Shown here piece by piece: positions 54,914 through 64,000 of a stretch of 64,000 bases of DNA. How positions within the stretch are numbered: position 1 is the stretch's first letter; each line of letters opens with the position of its first letter. The stretch is taken from contig CM063253.1 of assembly GCA_032158295.1 (NCBI GenBank), positions 10,199,001 to 10,263,000 of the forward strand, written 5' to 3'. Both the position numbers and the translations under genes were made by a program. The DNA is from Pycnopodia helianthoides. Its lineage: Eukaryota; Echinodermata; Asteroidea; Forcipulatida; Asteriidae. The notes under the pieces were generated by a model. The model was not told where the DNA came from. It ran no database searches and saw only the letters and a list, made by a program, of their open reading frames with translations.

Positions 54914-56586
54914 TTTATATAACATCCAAGTAGATCTTTGTAATTTTGATTGGAGGATACATCAACTTTCAAAACAAACAAAGCTTACAGTATTTAATTG
55001 TGAAATGAAATGACACCCATTTCTTTTGGTTCGGCTTGTTTGGATTCACCAGTGATTAAGTGCATTCTGTACTTCTATTTTGAGACACGCGGGCGCTGTA
55101 TTGCAGTATGCCTTGCAGTATAACTGTACTGCTGCATTATCAAAGACACGCGCACGCAATGATGTGGTACGCACTGTGCAATATAACAAATCGGATGGAA
55201 CGAAAAATGCACGGTGAATGACGTAGCGTGCAATGGTACGTTTATTTTTTATCATGTGACGGACAATCCTCCAATCAAATGGCAAGGATCTGCTTGGGTG
55301 TTATATAAAAAACAAATAGCGACTGCTTTTACTCTTGCTATGGTTAAAACTATAACTCAGCTTCGCCACAGGAATATACATCATGCAAAGAATAGAACGA
55401 GGAAAAAAAAACCCCAAACTCATCATAGGTCTAATCAAAGACACTATGTAACTTGGATTGCCAAAAACATATCATTTATTTGCCCAAAACACAAACATTT
55501 GTAGATTATAGATGTTGTTTAAAGCCCAACTCAAAAATATGTAAGCTGATTGTAATGTTAAAATACAGTTTGTATTAATTACAGAAAGATGTCACCACAT
55601 GAAGACACTAGTTTGTCACTGCTGAAATTAATTAACTTAGGTACTCCATACTTCTTTAGATGTTAAATGAAGTCCTAATGATCGATACATACAATGGATG
55701 TTTCTGATGGTATCAAATACCAGCTATAACAACATTATACCATCCAGGAAGCTTTTTATGAACTACCCAATATTTTAAGCTCACTGTATGAGGAAAAGTC
55801 ACTAAACATCATCACCAATTAAAATGACACATTTAATACTCAACTCTGCATTACTGCCGAACTACCTAAACATTGTCAACATACATTTTTAAAGTTTGTT
55901 TTTTAACTGTCACCATAACTATTTGCAATGAGTTAATATTTATATGATTGCAAGATTTGTTAGGCTTGGTAGCCACTAGATGGGGAGTTCGTCATAAACA
56001 TACTAATACATGTAATCTTTACAAGCAATAAGGAAAACTTGCAATCAAAATTAACTAAACTTAACACAGTACAGCAATGGCAAAATGTTCAATCTACCAA
56101 TGATCAGATGGATAGTATCTTGGTCAATTCCTTCCATTTCCCACACATTTGGGAACAAACTGATCTTAAAATAATTTATTGAGAAAACTGGTGCAATGAT
56201 TAAATACAGAATGCAATTAGGGCTAATACTTTACCCTTTTTAATCCAACTATACAAGCATTATGGTTAAATAACTCAAAGACTTACTTTTTGTAATTTGT
56301 TGGAGGCATCCATGTACAAGATAACACTCAAGCTAACTTAGTGGCGATTTGGTACAGTAAGCAAGTGGAGTATGAATTGCAAAGATTAAACATTATTTAA
56401 ACAAAAGATAAATGATAAAATTATAGACTTTCAAACAGATGATACCAAGCAACTTCTTAAGTATCGCTGATGAAGTGTTACATGACTAATTCCCTGACAG
56501 TCTTTACTTTACAAATCTTATCTTTGTGCAACCTGTGTCCACAAACTTGCACACCAAACCAAGCATACTATTAATCATTCTAAATA

Positions 56587-57147
56587 GAGAGGTTTCGCAA
56601 GGCTACGAATACAAATACGGATACGTCAACACTTTGTGTGTTCACCAGACGCTAGCCTCGGCTTCCGTGTTTTGCATGCGCGTTGACAATGGATACGGAA
56701 GCTCATACACGAGCGTTAAAAAACGGATATCGTTTTGCTGATTTTAGTTGTATTTTTGCCCTAGATTAAACACATTTTCCCTGGTATTGCTTTTAAAGGT
56801 GTCATTCATGATAAAGATAAAAATTTGTCATTTGTAAGCAAAAAATTAAAAAAATGTAGTAAAAAAAGGGGTCTCTAGTTTGCTATGCTTGCTGGAAACT
56901 TTCTTTACACGTGTTTAACGTGTGGGTCCGAAAAATACTATTCCATCAAATTCTCCAATGTAACAAGAACATATACAAAATGTATTTGGATTTGTTTTGT
57001 GCAAAACTTATGCCAATATGTATCTATACTTTGGCCTAGGCCTGACACATAACTCTATGATTGCGAAACAAAATCTGACGAGCATCCAACGTGAACGGAT
57101 ACGGTTATCGTATCTGTATACATATCCGTATGCTTGCAAAACCTCTC
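56587..57147. mobile_element. TIR element family 3 (TA-flanked MITE)
   Basis: The ends GAGAGGTTTCGCAAG and GAGAGGTTTTGCAAG (other strand) are followed by diverged ACGGATACG words. TA flanks both sides (56585-86, 57148-49). It is 561 bp and non-coding. Confidence 0.83.
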
Positions 57148-58175
57148 TACTGTGCTAGTTCATAATTGGGTTTGGGTTGCATTGTTGTTGGTGTTCTTGT
57201 TGTTGTTTTTTTGCTGTGCCATTTGTTGTTGTTGCTTTGTTGTTGAACAAAAGCATGTTCATAAAGAGAGTAAAATTAGGCTATTCCCTTAACAGTCAAA
57301 TGTTCAGGGTGCTTGATTGAAATGCTGATAATCAACAACAACTAAGCTTGTGTAAAAATTGTTCTTATACGACTCTGTCCTATTTCAAAGGTTTATAAAA
57401 GACAGGATCGATTGGTGGACTTGGTCACCATATCTAAAACAATCAGTTTTGCCAAACTGTATTGGTGTCTGTGATGAAATGATTAAAGCTATTTCTATTT
57501 GAATTACAGTCACTTTAGCAAATTCCTTGAATTGACAAAAGACTGTTACAGTATTTTTAGTACACATTCATTCATTTCATGGTCTCATTTCCATAATGGT
57601 TGGTACTGTAACATTCATCAAATAATGCCTTTGGGTAATATTTCTTAACTAATACATTAATTTGATGAGTTCTCAAATAAATGAAATATGAAGAAAAGTT
57701 TACCTTTTTTCCCCCTTTTTTTTAAATTGGGGGAGATGTTCTTTTAAATAACAAAATGGATAGTGTTTTGTTTTGTCTCAACATTATGATTAACTATTTA
57801 GTTACAATGTGAACTCCAATTGCATTCATCTTATCACAAACTAAGTATATAAGTTTAGATCCACAAAAGGAATATCCATTCATTGTAATGCAACATTTCA
57901 AGACCCCTTAAGTTACTAAGTTACAGAATATTTAGTTTGTAATCAACAGTATTAATAAGGAAAACAATCATGTAGTGATTTTTAATTTTACATTCAATTA
58001 TCACATGCATTAGTATGCACAAGCAAATATTAGTTTCAATAGCTACAATGTTAATCATATGATAAGATCTGTGTGTTGTTAACAACAGCAATGAATTGTC
58101 TCTGTTACTGTATACATGTACTGCATTCTCCTGGTGGGTAGCAGGGTTGTATAATGGTAGGTATTTGTATGGTTA

Positions 58176-63522
<5,347 letters not shown>

Positions 63523-64000
63523 TCATTCTGATTAATTGTGTGCTTCATAAATAAAATAGAGCTGAATAATCTATTAAACACATGAAGGATCCTCTGCAGT
63601 ATAAACATCATTCCAACACAACCATTTTGCTAAGAAATTATGAAGTATCACAAACAGCCATCCCTATCATCCTTTCACATCTCCACTTTTCAGACTCACT
63701 TCCAGGTTGGTCTTTTGTGAGAGGTTTGTGACACACCTTTTAGTTTCTAGTGGCTGTTTCTGCTTATCTTACACACCTCACCACTCACCAGTCTAAAGGA
63801 AAAACTTTCTCAGAATGAGGAAACCTTGTATCAAATGTAACTTGAGTAAGCTTTCCAATCAAATATTTTACTTTGAAGTTCCCAAATACATCAAATATTT
63901 TAAGGAATATTTTTCACACTATATTGATAGAAAAAAAACAATTTATGCGGTTTACAAAGGAAATCCGATAGTAAATATTCTACAGTTAGGAATGTTAACG

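Larger units (their letters stand above)
51701..58175. other. Intergenic space between UGCG and VCP
   Basis: Beyond the elements listed separately (53333, 53930, 54701, 56587) it is AT-rich with no convincing exon. A 119-codon minus-strand frame at 51690-52049 has no similarity I recognise and spans a repeated TTAGTCCAAAACGGA word, so I do not call it. Confidence 0.45.

Overview
This is eukaryotic, metazoan nuclear DNA. It is AT-rich, its genes are split into short exons by GT-AG introns, and introns and intergenic spaces are full of minisatellites, short inverted-repeat transposons, tRNA-derived SINEs and a truncated LINE. The proteins are typical of animals. The style of the repeats (TA-flanked palindromic elements beginning AAGG..., and a tRNA-headed SINE ending in GCGCTATATAAA) suggests a marine deuterostome invertebrate, most likely an echinoderm. 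That placement rests on remembered repeat style and is an inference.

Four conserved genes were assembled exon by exon from splice sites and protein similarity. (1) 97-11258, plus strand: 3' part of UHRF1 in 12 exons, from the second half of the tandem Tudor domain through PHD, SRA and RING to the stop; the Ubl end lies upstream. (2) 37461-18863, minus strand: complete ANKRD13C-like gene, 11 exons, 438 codons plus stop, converging on UHRF1. (3) 50516-42809, minus strand: UGCG (ceramide glucosyltransferase), 9 exons, about 397 residues, complete except for an unexplained 2-nt phase mismatch between exons 1 and 2. (4) 63503-58176, minus strand: last six exons of VCP/p97, from the D2 Walker A lysine to the C-terminal DDDLYS; the rest lies beyond the window.

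Between and inside the genes lie five clear minisatellites (13, 34, 19, 44 and 30 bp units), a 5'-truncated LINE carrying a YADD reverse transcriptase and inserted into the 19-bp array, and two SINE families (one copy has a 14-bp target duplication and a perfect 48-bp hairpin). There are also at least four TA-flanked terminal-inverted-repeat families, a TTAA-flanked piggyBac-like miniature element, two larger foldback structures (29911-30430; 35972-36928), and several dispersed repeat pairs.

The four proteins act in unrelated housekeeping processes: maintenance DNA methylation, ER receptor biogenesis, glycosphingolipid synthesis and ubiquitin-dependent protein extraction. Nothing suggests they form one pathway. 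I found no convincing new multi-gene system. The most unusual material is the repeat architecture, especially the foldback element with G/C-run arms inside ANKRD13C intron 1.
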